This document shows, piece by piece, positions 33,899 to 41,792 of a stretch of 44,320 nt of DNA. The notes below the pieces were generated by a model. It did not search any database. It was not told where the DNA came from and saw only the letters and a list, made by a program, of their open reading frames with translations. The stretch is taken from the NCBI GenBank assembly GCA_021798915.1, contig JAJZBM010000023.1, positions 1 through 44,320 of the forward strand, written 5' to 3'. Positions within the stretch are counted from its first letter, which is position 1; every line of letters starts with the position of its first letter. The position numbers were made by a program, and so were the translations under genes. The stretch comes from Pseudomonadota bacterium. Its GTDB lineage: Bacteria; Pseudomonadota; Alphaproteobacteria; Acetobacterales; Acetobacteraceae.

Positions 33899-36289
33899 CT
33901 ACTCCCCGGTCGCGATCTGGGGGGGCATCGAGGTCGGGCGCTGCCCCCCCTGCCCCTCGAGATGGCGGTTCTGTTGCAGCCAGAGCTGGCGATAGATGGC
34001 GCAGCGCTCGACAAGCTCGCGATGCGGCCCGAGATCGACCACCTTGCCGCGTTCGAGCACCAGGATCGCGTCACATTCAGTGAGCGAGGACAGCCGGTGC
34101 GAGACGATCACCATCGTCCGCCCGCGCGCGATGCGCAGCAGATTGGCGTTCACCAGTGCCTCGCTCTCGGGATCGAGGGCGCTGGTCGCCTCGTCGAGGA
34201 TCAGGATGCGCGGATCGTTGATCAGCGCCCGCGCAATGGCGAGGCGCTGGCGCTGGCCGCCGGAGAGATTGGCCGATCCCTCCTCGATGAAGGTCTCATA
34301 GCCCTGCGGCAGGCGCTCGACGAACTCCTCGGCGCCGGCGAGACGTGCCGCGCGCACCGCATCCTCCAAAGTGAGACCGGGGCGACCGGCGATGATATTT
34401 TCGCGCACCGTGCCACGGAACAGAAAATTATCCTGCATCACGACGCCGAAGCTCCGCCGCAGATAAGAAAGGTTGATTTCGCGGAGATCGACGCCGTCGA
34501 TCTTCACGTAGCCCTCGTATTCGCGGTTGATGCCCTGGAGCAGCCGGGTGATGGTCGATTTGCCCGAGCCGCTCTTGCCGACGACGCCGAGCATGGTGCC
34601 GGCCGGCACGCTGAAGGTGACGCCTTCGAGGGCCCGGATTTTCGAGCCGGGATAGGCGAAATCGACCTTTTCGAAGCTGATCGCGCCGGAAAACCGCGGC
34701 CGCAGCCCCTCGCCGGCGTTTTTCATCTCGCCCGGCTGATTGAGCACCATGCCGACTTCGCCGATCGAACTCCGCACCTCCTCCATGTCCTCGATCAGCC
34801 GCGCCATGCCGACCAAGGGGGCGGCGACGCGCACGCCGAGCAGCATGAAGGCGATCAGCGCGCCGGGATCGACGCTGGCGGCGCCGGTCAGCACGAGATA
34901 GGCGCCGACCAACAAGACGCCGCGCTCGATGAAACGCTCGATCGGCGTCACGATGGTGTTCGGCCAGTTGCCGAGCCGCCCGGCCTCCAGCCGGTAACGC
35001 GCCGCGTTGGCGACCTTGAGATCCCAGAGATCGCGCTGCTGCGGCTCGATGGCGAGTGATTTCACCGTGCGCACGCCATGCACGCTCTCGATCATCACCG
35101 TGCTCTTCTCGATCTCCGCCTGAATCACCTTGGCGATGACGCGGCGCATCGGGGGGAGGAAGATCAGGATGACGATGGCGATCAGAACCGCGCCGGCGAG
35201 CACCATCCAGGCCAGCGGCGCGCTCATGTAAAACAGCACCGGCAGCAGCACCAGCAGGGTGAACCCGTCGAGAAAGGTGCTGAGCAGCTTGCCGGTCATG
35301 AAATCCCGCACTTTCCAGATCTGCGAAAGGCGGTGGATGGTCTGGCCGGCGGGGTTGCGCTCGAAATAGGAGAGCGGCAGGCCGAGCATGCGGTTGAAAA
35401 TATGCAGGTTGAGGCGGGTATCGAGCCGCGCCGCGACCACCGCCGTCAATTCGCGCCGCGCATAGCCGAGTATCGTCTCCCAGACCACCGCAAGGCCGAG
35501 GATCACCGAAAGCAGCGTGAGGGTGGACATGCTGTGATGCTGCAAGACGCGGTCGATCACCGCCATCACCAAAAGCGGCGGGATGATGGTGAGCAGGCTG
35601 AGCGCGATCGAGGCGATGCTGATGTCGCGGAGCGCGGCACGCTCGCCCAGCACGACGCGGGCGATCCAGCCGAGGGTGAACGGCGCATCCTCCTCGTTGC
35701 CGCCGCGCTCGGGGCGGACCAGCAGCACCTCGCCCGACCAGACCCGCGTCAGGCGCAATTCATCGACCGGCGCCGGATCGTCCTCGACCCCGGCGCGCGG
35801 GTCGCGAAGGAAGATCACGTTCCGCGTCGCATTGGCGCCAACCCAGAGCCCGGCGCTGCCGTCATTGAACAGGATCACCACCGGCGCGGTGCCCTTGAGG
35901 CGGACGATCTGGCGCCAGCTCAGCCGCGCCGCCTTGGCCCAGAGGCCGGCGCCGCGCGCCCAGGCGGCAAGCTGCGCCGGGGAGGGGGTCTCCTCCGACG
36001 GCAGGCGCAGCTCATCGCGGTCGAGCACCACGCCATGATGGCGCGCCGCCGCCATGACCGCGAGCAGCAGCGTCTCCCGCAGGTCTTCCGGCGCCCCGGC
36101 GGCGGCGGTTTCGGCGCCTCGCAGCGCCTCGGCCTGGGCCGGGCGCGGATCACCGGCGGTGGCCGGGCTGGCCTCGGGAGGGCGATCGCCCGGCTGATGG
36201 TCGCCCGGCTGATGATCGTCGTTCTGCAATGCCAACCCCTCTCCGCGGCGCATCGGCTCACGATGCTTCGGCATACGGCGCTTCGGCAT
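33899..36289 (-). CDS. Type I secretion ABC transporter with degenerate C39 domain
   Basis: 796-residue exporter half-transporter. An N-terminal C39-like domain (about 70-195) lacks the catalytic cysteine and histidine (TLLLAVMAAARHHG), as in HlyB-like exporters of RTX proteins, so it should bind rather than cleave its cargo. Membrane spans lie from about 222 to 480. The ATPase domain has Walker A GKSGSGKST (571-579), signature LSGGQRQR (675 on) and Walker B ILILDEATSALD (695 on). The start at 36289 follows GAGAGG with 6-base spacing. Earlier in-frame ATGs read through the AT-rich gap and sua5. First gene of a six-gene operon. Confidence 0.93.
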   Translation of the reverse strand: MPKRRMPKHREPMRRGEGLALQNDDHQPGDHQPGDRPPEASPATAGDPRPAQAEALRGAETAAAGAPEDLRETLLLAVMAAARHHGVVLDRDELRLPSEETPSPAQLAAWARGAGLWAKAARLSWRQIVRLKGTAPVVILFNDGSAGLWVGANATRNVIFLRDPRAGVEDDPAPVDELRLTRVWSGEVLLVRPERGGNEEDAPFTLGWIARVVLGERAALRDISIASIALSLLTIIPPLLVMAVIDRVLQHHSMSTLTLLSVILGLAVVWETILGYARRELTAVVAARLDTRLNLHIFNRMLGLPLSYFERNPAGQTIHRLSQIWKVRDFMTGKLLSTFLDGFTLLVLLPVLFYMSAPLAWMVLAGAVLIAIVILIFLPPMRRVIAKVIQAEIEKSTVMIESVHGVRTVKSLAIEPQQRDLWDLKVANAARYRLEAGRLGNWPNTIVTPIERFIERGVLLVGAYLVLTGAASVDPGALIAFMLLGVRVAAPLVGMARLIEDMEEVRSSIGEVGMVLNQPGEMKNAGEGLRPRFSGAISFEKVDFAYPGSKIRALEGVTFSVPAGTMLGVVGKSGSGKSTITRLLQGINREYEGYVKIDGVDLREINLSYLRRSFGVVMQDNFLFRGTVRENIIAGRPGLTLEDAVRAARLAGAEEFVERLPQGYETFIEEGSANLSGGQRQRLAIARALINDPRILILDEATSALDPESEALVNANLLRIARGRTMVIVSHRLSSLTECDAILVLERGKVVDLGPHRELVERCAIYRQLWLQQNRHLEGQGGQRPTSMPPQIATGE

Positions 36290-36294
36290 ACGGC
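36265..36294. repeat. 15-bp tandem repeat duplicating the ABC transporter start
   Basis: Two exact copies of GCTTCGGCATACGGC (plus strand), at 36265-36279 and 36280-36294. Read on the minus strand each unit contains an ATG, so the second unit supplies an in-frame duplicate start (36274) after the first (36289). The AT-rich stretch at about 36300-36380 upstream is unlike the surrounding GC-rich DNA and probably holds the operon promoter. Confidence 0.8.
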
Positions 36295-36380
36295 GCCTCT
36301 CGGAGCACCTATCACATTTTCCCCGGTTTGCCGAGAATAATTTTAGGGATTGTGCTATTTTTAAGAAAAAACGAGGAAAA

Positions 36381-37364
36381 TTAATCTGGCGCTGGGTGGT
36401 TTTCGCGACAGGCGGCGCGGGCGAGGCGGTCATTGATCGCGCGCCCGAGCCCGGCCTCCGGCACCGCCATCGCAGCGATGCGCGCCAGTCCGCGCCGCCC
36501 GCCCTCGGCATCGAGCGTGCGGAGCCCGGCGAACAGCCGCGCCGCCGCTTCCCTGGTATCGCCGGCGGCGCTGAGCTGAAACACCAGCGCGGCGCCCGGG
36601 AGCGGCGGGCCGAAGGCGAGCAGTGCCTCATCGCCGGTGACGGCGCGGGCATCGAGGCGGAGCGGCAGCGAAGGCGCGTAATGGCTCGCGAGCTGGCCCG
36701 GCGAGAGCGGCCGCCCCACCCCGACGACCGGGGGCGCCGCCAGCGCGCCGGTGAGCGGCGTCAGGGTTTCGAGGCCGATCCCGCCGGGGCGGAGCAGGCG
36801 CGGCCGTTCCCCGGTCAGATCGAGCACCGTCGATTCGACGCCGACCGGACAATCGCCGTCATCGATCACCGCGGCGATCCGGCCAGTGAGTTCGGCCAGC
36901 ACATGCGCCGCCGAGGTCGGGCTGACACGGCCCGAGCGATTGGCCGAGGGCGCGGCGACCGGGCGGGCGACGGCGGCGAGCAGGGCTCGGGCGCACGGAT
37001 GGGCGGGCACCCGCACGGCGAGCGTCGGGAGCCCGGCGCTCACCAGATCCGCAACCGCGCTCCCCGCCCGCCGCGGCAGCACCAGCGTCAGCGGCCCGGG
37101 CCAGAACGCCTCGGCGAGCCCCTCGGCGAGCGGGGTCGTGACGACATCCGCGAACGCCGCCCCGGCGCTCGCGTAATGGGCGATCAGCGGGTTGAAGTGC
37201 GGCCGCCCCTTGGCCGCGAAAATCGCCGCGACCGCCGCGGCGTTGGTCGCATCGGCGCCGAGGCCGTAGACGGTCTCGGTCGGGAAGGCGACGATTTCGC
37301 CAGATCGCAAAAGCCCGCCCGCGCGGGCGATCCCGGCGGCATCGGCGATCAGGCGCTCGGTCAT
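36381..37364 (-). CDS. tsaC: Threonylcarbamoyl-AMP synthase (Sua5/YrdC family)
   Basis: 327-residue Sua5-type enzyme making threonylcarbamoyl-AMP from threonine, bicarbonate and ATP for the t6A modification of ANN-decoding tRNAs. The YrdC domain has GEIVAFPTETVYGLGADATN, KGRPHFNPLIAHY, APSANRSGRVSPTSA and VGVESTVLDLTG. The C-terminal Sua5 domain begins near SPGQLASHYAPSLPLRL. The start at 37364 overlaps the cysQ stop as ATGA, so the two are coupled; upstream in-frame residues belong to another frame of cysQ. The next gene downstream is 91 bases away across an AT-rich gap. Confidence 0.94.
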   Translation of the reverse strand: MTERLIADAAGIARAGGLLRSGEIVAFPTETVYGLGADATNAAAVAAIFAAKGRPHFNPLIAHYASAGAAFADVVTTPLAEGLAEAFWPGPLTLVLPRRAGSAVADLVSAGLPTLAVRVPAHPCARALLAAVARPVAAPSANRSGRVSPTSAAHVLAELTGRIAAVIDDGDCPVGVESTVLDLTGERPRLLRPGGIGLETLTPLTGALAAPPVVGVGRPLSPGQLASHYAPSLPLRLDARAVTGDEALLAFGPPLPGAALVFQLSAAGDTREAAARLFAGLRTLDAEGGRRGLARIAAMAVPEAGLGRAINDRLARAACRENHPAPD

Positions 37365-38140
37365 CGCGCCACCGCGCCCGGCGCGCGGCCGTAACAGAAG
37401 AAGGGCGGGTTGAGAAAGCCCGGCTTGCCGTAGCGGAGCGGCGCGCCGGCGGCGTCCAGCACCGCGCCGCCCGCCGCCTCCAGAAGCGCTTGCGGCGCCG
37501 CCGTGTCCCATTCCATGGTCGGCCCGAGACGGGGGTAGAAATCCGCCCCGCCCTCGGCGAGGCGGCAGAATTTCACCGCCGAGCCGAGCTTCTCGATCGT
37601 CGCGACGCGCCTGCCGGCGAGCACCGCCTGAAGCGCCGGATCATCGCCATGATGGCGCGAGGCGAGCACCGTGAGCCCCGCCGAGGGCGGTGCGCGAGTG
37701 GTGATCGGGTGGGTCTCGCCATTCTGGCGCTTCCAGGCGCCGGCGCCGACGATGCCGCCGAAGATTTCGCCGCTCGCCGGCACCGCGACGGCGCCGAGGA
37801 TCGCGACCCCGTTCTCGACGAGGCCGATATTGACCGCGAACGCCGCCTGGCCGGCGGCGAATTCGCGTGTCCCGTCCAGCGGATCGACGAGCCAGAAGCG
37901 TCCGTCGATGGTGGTGATCCGGCCGGATGCCACCTCCTCCTCGGCGATCACCGGAATGTCCGGGGTTGCTGCGCGGAGGCCCTGGGTGATCAGCGCCTCG
38001 GCAGCGCGGTCGGCCTCGGTCACCGGCGAGAAATCCTCTTTCTTGGTGACCACGAAGCCGCGCGCGCGCACCGCGAGGATGAGCTGCGCGGCTTCGTCGG
38101 CGAGGCCGGCGGCGAGGGCGAGCAGGGCGGAGTTATCCAT
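37361..38140 (-). CDS. cysQ: 3'(2'),5'-bisphosphate nucleotidase CysQ
   Basis: 259-residue Mg-dependent, Li-sensitive phosphatase that removes the 3' phosphate from PAP, the by-product of sulfate activation. It is an inositol-monophosphatase superfamily member, with DFSPVTEADRAAEALI, IPVIAEEEVASG (EEE metal site), FWLVDPLDGTREF (DPLDGT) and TMEWDTAAPQALLEAAGG. The start at 38140 gives MDNSALLALAAG; longer in-frame codons run into the intergenic repeat. It is divergent from pepA and coupled to sua5 downstream. Confidence 0.94.
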   Translation of the reverse strand: MDNSALLALAAGLADEAAQLILAVRARGFVVTKKEDFSPVTEADRAAEALITQGLRAATPDIPVIAEEEVASGRITTIDGRFWLVDPLDGTREFAAGQAAFAVNIGLVENGVAILGAVAVPASGEIFGGIVGAGAWKRQNGETHPITTRAPPSAGLTVLASRHHGDDPALQAVLAGRRVATIEKLGSAVKFCRLAEGGADFYPRLGPTMEWDTAAPQALLEAAGGAVLDAAGAPLRYGKPGFLNPPFFCYGRAPGAVAR

Positions 38141-38188
38141 TCCCTGGATGTAGGCCGCCCCCTGGTATCGCGGCAAGTGGCTGCTACA

Positions 38189-38218
38189 CTGGCCCAAATA
38201 CGTCTGGCCCAAATACGT
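38189..38218. repeat. 15-bp tandem direct repeat in the cysQ-pepA promoter region
   Basis: Two exact, adjacent copies of CTGGCCCAAATACGT (38189-38203 and 38204-38218), followed by a degenerate third start (TAGGTCAAAAT). It lies within the 110-base divergent region, about 50 bases from the cysQ start and 33 from the pepA start. It could be an operator or simply a slippage duplication. Confidence 0.8.
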
Positions 38219-38250
38219 TAGGTCAAAATCACCTGGGGAAGGAGTTCCCG

Positions 38251-39729
38251 ATGCACGACGTCGTTTTCGCCAAGCCGGCCCTACCGAAATCGGGTGGCCT
38301 TCTGCTGCTGGTCGCCGAGGACGAACCGCCAGCCGGCCTCTGGGCGGACGCCGATGCGGCGTGCGGCGGCGCGATCGGGCGGGCGGTCGCGGTTGCCGGG
38401 TTCAAGGGCGGCAAGGGCCAGACGCTCTCGCTCATCGCCCCCGGCGCCGGGCTTTCCCATCTCGCTCTGGTCGGGCTCGGCAAACGTGCCGGGATCACCC
38501 CGCTCGGCGCCGCCGAGGCCGGCGGGCGCGGCCTCGCCCTGCTCACCAAGGCCGAGACGCTGGCGCTGGCATCGCCCGGCCTCGCGCCCGACCTGCTCGC
38601 CGAGGCCGCGCATGGCGCCGTGCTCCGCCTCTATCGCTTCGATCGCTACCGCACCCGCGAGAAACCCGAGGACAAGCCGAAGCTGACCCGCCTCACGGTG
38701 CTCGCCGAGGGGCCGGAGAAGGTGAAAACCGCCTATGCGCCGCTCGATGCATTGGCCGAGGGGGTGTTTTTCACCCGTGATCTGGTGAGCGAGCCGGCGA
38801 ACGTGCTGACGCCGGCGGAATTCGCCACTCGGGTCGAGAAACTCGACGATCTCGGCCTGAAGATCGAGGTTTTCGAACCCAAGGCGCTGGCCAAGCTCGG
38901 CTTCGGGGCGCTGCTCGGCGTCGCGCAAGGCAGTGTCAACGAACCGCGCGTCGTGGTGATGAGCTGGCACGGCAGCGGGGCGCGCAAAAAGGACCAGAAA
39001 CCGCTCGCCTTCATCGGCAAGGGCGTCACCTTCGATACCGGCGGCATCAGCATCAAGCCCGCCGCCGGGATGGAGGACATGAAATGGGACATGGCCGGCG
39101 CCGGCACGGTCGCCGGGCTGATGGCGACGCTGGCGCGGCGCAAGGCCAAGGTCGATGCCATCGGCCTCATCGGCCTAGTCGAGAACATGCCCTCCGGCAG
39201 CGCGCAACGCCCCGGCGACGTGGTCAAAAGCCATTCCGGCCAGACCATCGAGGTGATCAACACCGATGCCGAGGGCAGGCTGGTGCTCGCCGATCTGATG
39301 TCCTGGTGCCAGGAGGAATTCTCGCCGCGCCTGATGGTCGATCTCGCGACCCTGACCGGGGCGATCATCGTCGGGCTCGGCCACGAGCATGCCGGATTGT
39401 TCGCCAATGACGACGAACTGGCGAACCGCCTCCTCGAAGCCGGGCGGATCAGCGGCGACAAGCTCTGGCGCATGCCGCTCGCCGAGGCCTATGACCGGCT
39501 GATCAAATCCAACATCGCCGATATGAAGAATGTCGGCGGCCGGCCGGCCGGTGCCATCACCGCAGCACAGTTCCTGCAACGCTTCGTGCGTGACGACACC
39601 CCGTGGGCGCATCTCGACATCGCCGGCATGGCGTGGTCGGAAAAGGATGCGGCCCTGGCGGCGAAAGGGGCGACCGGGTTCGGGGTACGCCTCCTCGATC
39701 GGCTGGTGGCGCGGTTTTACGAGGGCTGA
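38251..39729 (+). CDS. pepA: Leucyl aminopeptidase (M17)
   Basis: 492-residue cytosolic M17 metallo-aminopeptidase. It has the two-metal site KGVTFDTGGISIKP (K257, D262), WDMAGAGTV and the family signature NTDAEGRL (337-344), plus the catalytic arginine in that motif. Length is normal. GGAAGGAG lies upstream of the ATG at 38251. It overlaps the next gene by TGATG. Besides peptide recycling, some PepA proteins bind DNA; whether this one does is unknown. Confidence 0.96.
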   Translation: MHDVVFAKPALPKSGGLLLLVAEDEPPAGLWADADAACGGAIGRAVAVAGFKGGKGQTLSLIAPGAGLSHLALVGLGKRAGITPLGAAEAGGRGLALLTKAETLALASPGLAPDLLAEAAHGAVLRLYRFDRYRTREKPEDKPKLTRLTVLAEGPEKVKTAYAPLDALAEGVFFTRDLVSEPANVLTPAEFATRVEKLDDLGLKIEVFEPKALAKLGFGALLGVAQGSVNEPRVVVMSWHGSGARKKDQKPLAFIGKGVTFDTGGISIKPAAGMEDMKWDMAGAGTVAGLMATLARRKAKVDAIGLIGLVENMPSGSAQRPGDVVKSHSGQTIEVINTDAEGRLVLADLMSWCQEEFSPRLMVDLATLTGAIIVGLGHEHAGLFANDDELANRLLEAGRISGDKLWRMPLAEAYDRLIKSNIADMKNVGGRPAGAITAAQFLQRFVRDDTPWAHLDIAGMAWSEKDAALAAKGATGFGVRLLDRLVARFYEG

Positions 39730-40175
39730 TGACGGAGATCGCGTTCTATCATCTGCTCCACGCCGGCCCCGAACAAGTCTTGCCGCAGCTTCTCGGCCGG
39801 ACGTTGGGCTTGGGCGAGCGCGCCGTCATCCGGGTCGGCAGCGAAGAGCGCCTTGCCGCCCTCGATGATGCGCTGTGGCGCGCTGCCAGCCCGGATTGGC
39901 TGCCGCATGGGACGAGCGCCTCCGGCAACGCTGATCTCCAGCCGATCTGGCTCACCCTCGCCGACGAGGCGCCGAACGGCGCCCGCTTCCTGTTCCTGAT
40001 CGATGGCGCCGAGAGCAACCGGCTCGATGGCTTCACCCGTGTCTTCGACCTGTTCGACGGCAATGACGCGGCGGCGCTGGCGGCGGCGCGGGGACGCTGG
40101 CAGGCGTGCAAGACGGCGGGCCACACCGTCACCTACTGGCAGCAGGGCGCACGCGGCTGGGAGAAAAAGGCCTAA
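39729..40175 (+). CDS. holC: DNA polymerase III chi subunit
   Basis: 148-residue chi subunit of the replication clamp-loader complex, which links it to single-strand-binding protein. It starts MTEIAFYHLLHAGPEQVLPQ, with the conserved RAVIRVGSEERLAALDDALW and FLFLIDGAESNRLDGFTRVF and GHTVTYWQQGARGWEKKA at the end. The start overlaps the pepA stop (TGATG), the standard pepA-holC pairing of proteobacteria. A two-hairpin repeat follows directly. Confidence 0.93.
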   Translation: MTEIAFYHLLHAGPEQVLPQLLGRTLGLGERAVIRVGSEERLAALDDALWRAASPDWLPHGTSASGNADLQPIWLTLADEAPNGARFLFLIDGAESNRLDGFTRVFDLFDGNDAAALAAARGRWQACKTAGHTVTYWQQGARGWEKKA

Positions 40176-40277
40176 GAAGCAAAAAAAGTCTTTCCTCCCA
40201 TTTTCTCGGAGCGGACAGTGCCGCAGGCACTGTCCCAAAGAGAAAAGTTTTTTGGTTCTTTTTTTCAAAAAAGAACC
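40176..40277 (-). repeat. Two-hairpin intergenic repeat, copy 2 (inverted)
   Basis: Same family as the elements after smpB and the SDR gene, but in the opposite orientation. Hairpin B is GGACAGTGCC-GCA-GGCACTGTCC (40213-40235), and hairpin A is GGTTCTTTTTT...AAAAAAGAACC (40254-40277). A piece of the family linker (AAGCAAAAAAAGTCTTTCC) is also present in direct orientation next to the holC stop, giving the whole a partly palindromic layout. Confidence 0.8.
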
Positions 40278-40384
40278 CCATTTCCCCTCTCGTGACACCA
40301 ACGGACGCTGATGCGCGCCGATCCAGGCTTGCTTTGGCGCCGGTTTCGGTGTTCCTCCACGCCGGAATGGGCGAGAGGAAAGAG

Positions 40385-41113
40385 ATGGCGGGTGAGGTCG
40401 GGCGCGGCGTGCCGGGGGCGATGGCGGAGCGGCTGATCGTCGCCCTCGATCTGCCGAGCATCGCCGAGGCCGAGGCCATGGCGGCGCGGCTCGACGGCGT
40501 GGTGTCGTTTTTCAAGCTCGGGCTCGGCCTGCTTTTCGCGCCCGGCGTCGACGGGCTCATCGCGCGGCTCGCCGGGGGCGGGCGGCGGCTCTTTCTCGAT
40601 GCCAAGCTCTACGACATCCCGGAAACCGTGAGCCGCGCCGTGACCATCGCCGCGTCACGTGGGGCGAGCCTGATCACCGTGCATGGCGACCGGCGGATCA
40701 TGGAAGCGGCGGTCGCGGCGCGGGGTAACGCGAAGCTTCAGATCTTCGCGGTGACCGTGCTCACCAGCCTCGATGACGCGGCGCTGGCCGAGATGGGGGT
40801 GGGGGTTTCGGCGCAGGCGCTTGTCCGCCGCCGCGCCCGCGCCGCGTTCGAGGCCGGGTGCGACGGCATCATTGCCTCCGCCGCCGACGATCCCGACGCC
40901 ATCCGCCGCGAAATCGGCGCCGCGCGCCTTTTGATCGCAACCCCCGGCATCCGCCCGACGACGAGCAGCGCCGATGATCATCAGCGCCTGGCGACGCCGC
41001 AGGCAGCGATCGCGCGGGGCGCCGATTATCTCGTCGTCGGCCGCCCGATCATCGCCGCGCCCGACCCGCGCGCGGCGGCGCTTGCGATCATCGCCGACAT
41101 GGCGGCGGCATGA
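40385..41113 (+). CDS. pyrF: Orotidine-5'-phosphate decarboxylase
   Basis: About 242 residues. It catalyses decarboxylation of OMP to UMP, the last step of de novo pyrimidine synthesis. It has LIVALDLPSIAEAEAMAARL, the catalytic LFLDAKLYDIPETV (D72, K74, D77), GASLITVHGDR, LIATPGIRP and GADYLVVGRPI. The ATG at 40385 has AGAGGAAAG at good spacing. A second in-frame ATG at 40421 would give a more typical N-terminus (230 residues), so the start is uncertain. It follows a repeat-containing gap. Confidence 0.95.
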   Translation: MAGEVGRGVPGAMAERLIVALDLPSIAEAEAMAARLDGVVSFFKLGLGLLFAPGVDGLIARLAGGGRRLFLDAKLYDIPETVSRAVTIAASRGASLITVHGDRRIMEAAVAARGNAKLQIFAVTVLTSLDDAALAEMGVGVSAQALVRRRARAAFEAGCDGIIASAADDPDAIRREIGAARLLIATPGIRPTTSSADDHQRLATPQAAIARGADYLVVGRPIIAAPDPRAAALAIIADMAAA

Positions 41114-41159
41114 ACGCCCTCTCGCCGGCACAACCTCTGGCGATGTATAGAGTGTTGCG

Positions 41160-41792
41160 ATGACCTGGGTCGATCTCGCGGCGCTCGGCGTGGTGGGGGT
41201 CTCGGCGCTGCTGGCGTTCGGGCGCGGCTTCGTCCGCGAGGCGCTCGGCATCGGCGCCTGGGTCGGGGCCGCCGTGCTGGCGGCCCATTATTTCGACCTC
41301 GCGCGGCCGCATGTGCGGGCATGGATCCCCGATATCGGCATCGCCGATCCGGTCGCCTTCGCCCTGGTCTTTCTCGCCGGGCTGATCGTGTTCTCGGTGG
41401 TCGCCGGCATTCTCGCCCGCTTCGTCCGCGCCTCGCTGCTCGGCGGGCTCGACCGCACGCTCGGCCTCGTCTTCGGAATTGCGCGCGGCGCAGCATTGCT
41501 GGTCTTCGCCTATATCGTCGCCGGGATGCTGCTCCCCCCGGAACGCTGGCCGCCGCCGGTTTTGGCCGCGCGCAGCCTGCCCTATATCTCGAGCGGCGCA
41601 CAATGGGCGATCGGCAAGCTGCCGGCGGAGTTCCGCCCCCGTTTTGGGGCGCTTCCGGCGCAGCACGCGCTCGGGATCGAGGATTTGCTGCGCGCCGCAC
41701 CGGCTGGCTATGCGCTCGGCGCCCACGCCGCCGAGGCGGTGGAAGATCGGGCGGCAGGGAACAGGGCGGCAGAGGAGACAGGATCACGATGA
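41160..41792 (+). CDS. cvpA: CvpA family membrane protein
   Basis: 210-residue inner-membrane protein with about four spans in its first 125 residues (VDLAALGVVGVSALLAFGRG onward). It has GFVREALGIGAWVGAA and LGGLDRTLGLVFGIARGAAL, the signature of the CvpA/colicin V production family. A hydrophilic C-terminal tail follows. It overlaps purF by ATGA. The cvpA-purF pair is conserved widely, but the molecular role of CvpA, thought to be in envelope homeostasis, is unclear. Confidence 0.92.
   Translation: MTWVDLAALGVVGVSALLAFGRGFVREALGIGAWVGAAVLAAHYFDLARPHVRAWIPDIGIADPVAFALVFLAGLIVFSVVAGILARFVRASLLGGLDRTLGLVFGIARGAALLVFAYIVAGMLLPPERWPPPVLAARSLPYISSGAQWAIGKLPAEFRPRFGALPAQHALGIEDLLRAAPAGYALGAHAAEAVEDRAAGNRAAEETGSR

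Noticed and set aside
36290-36652. N-terminal extension of the ABC transporter frame into sua5
   Set aside because: The extension overlaps sua5 in another frame, crosses the AT-rich promoter-like gap, and lacks a ribosome-binding site; 36289 has GAGAGG at 6-base spacing.
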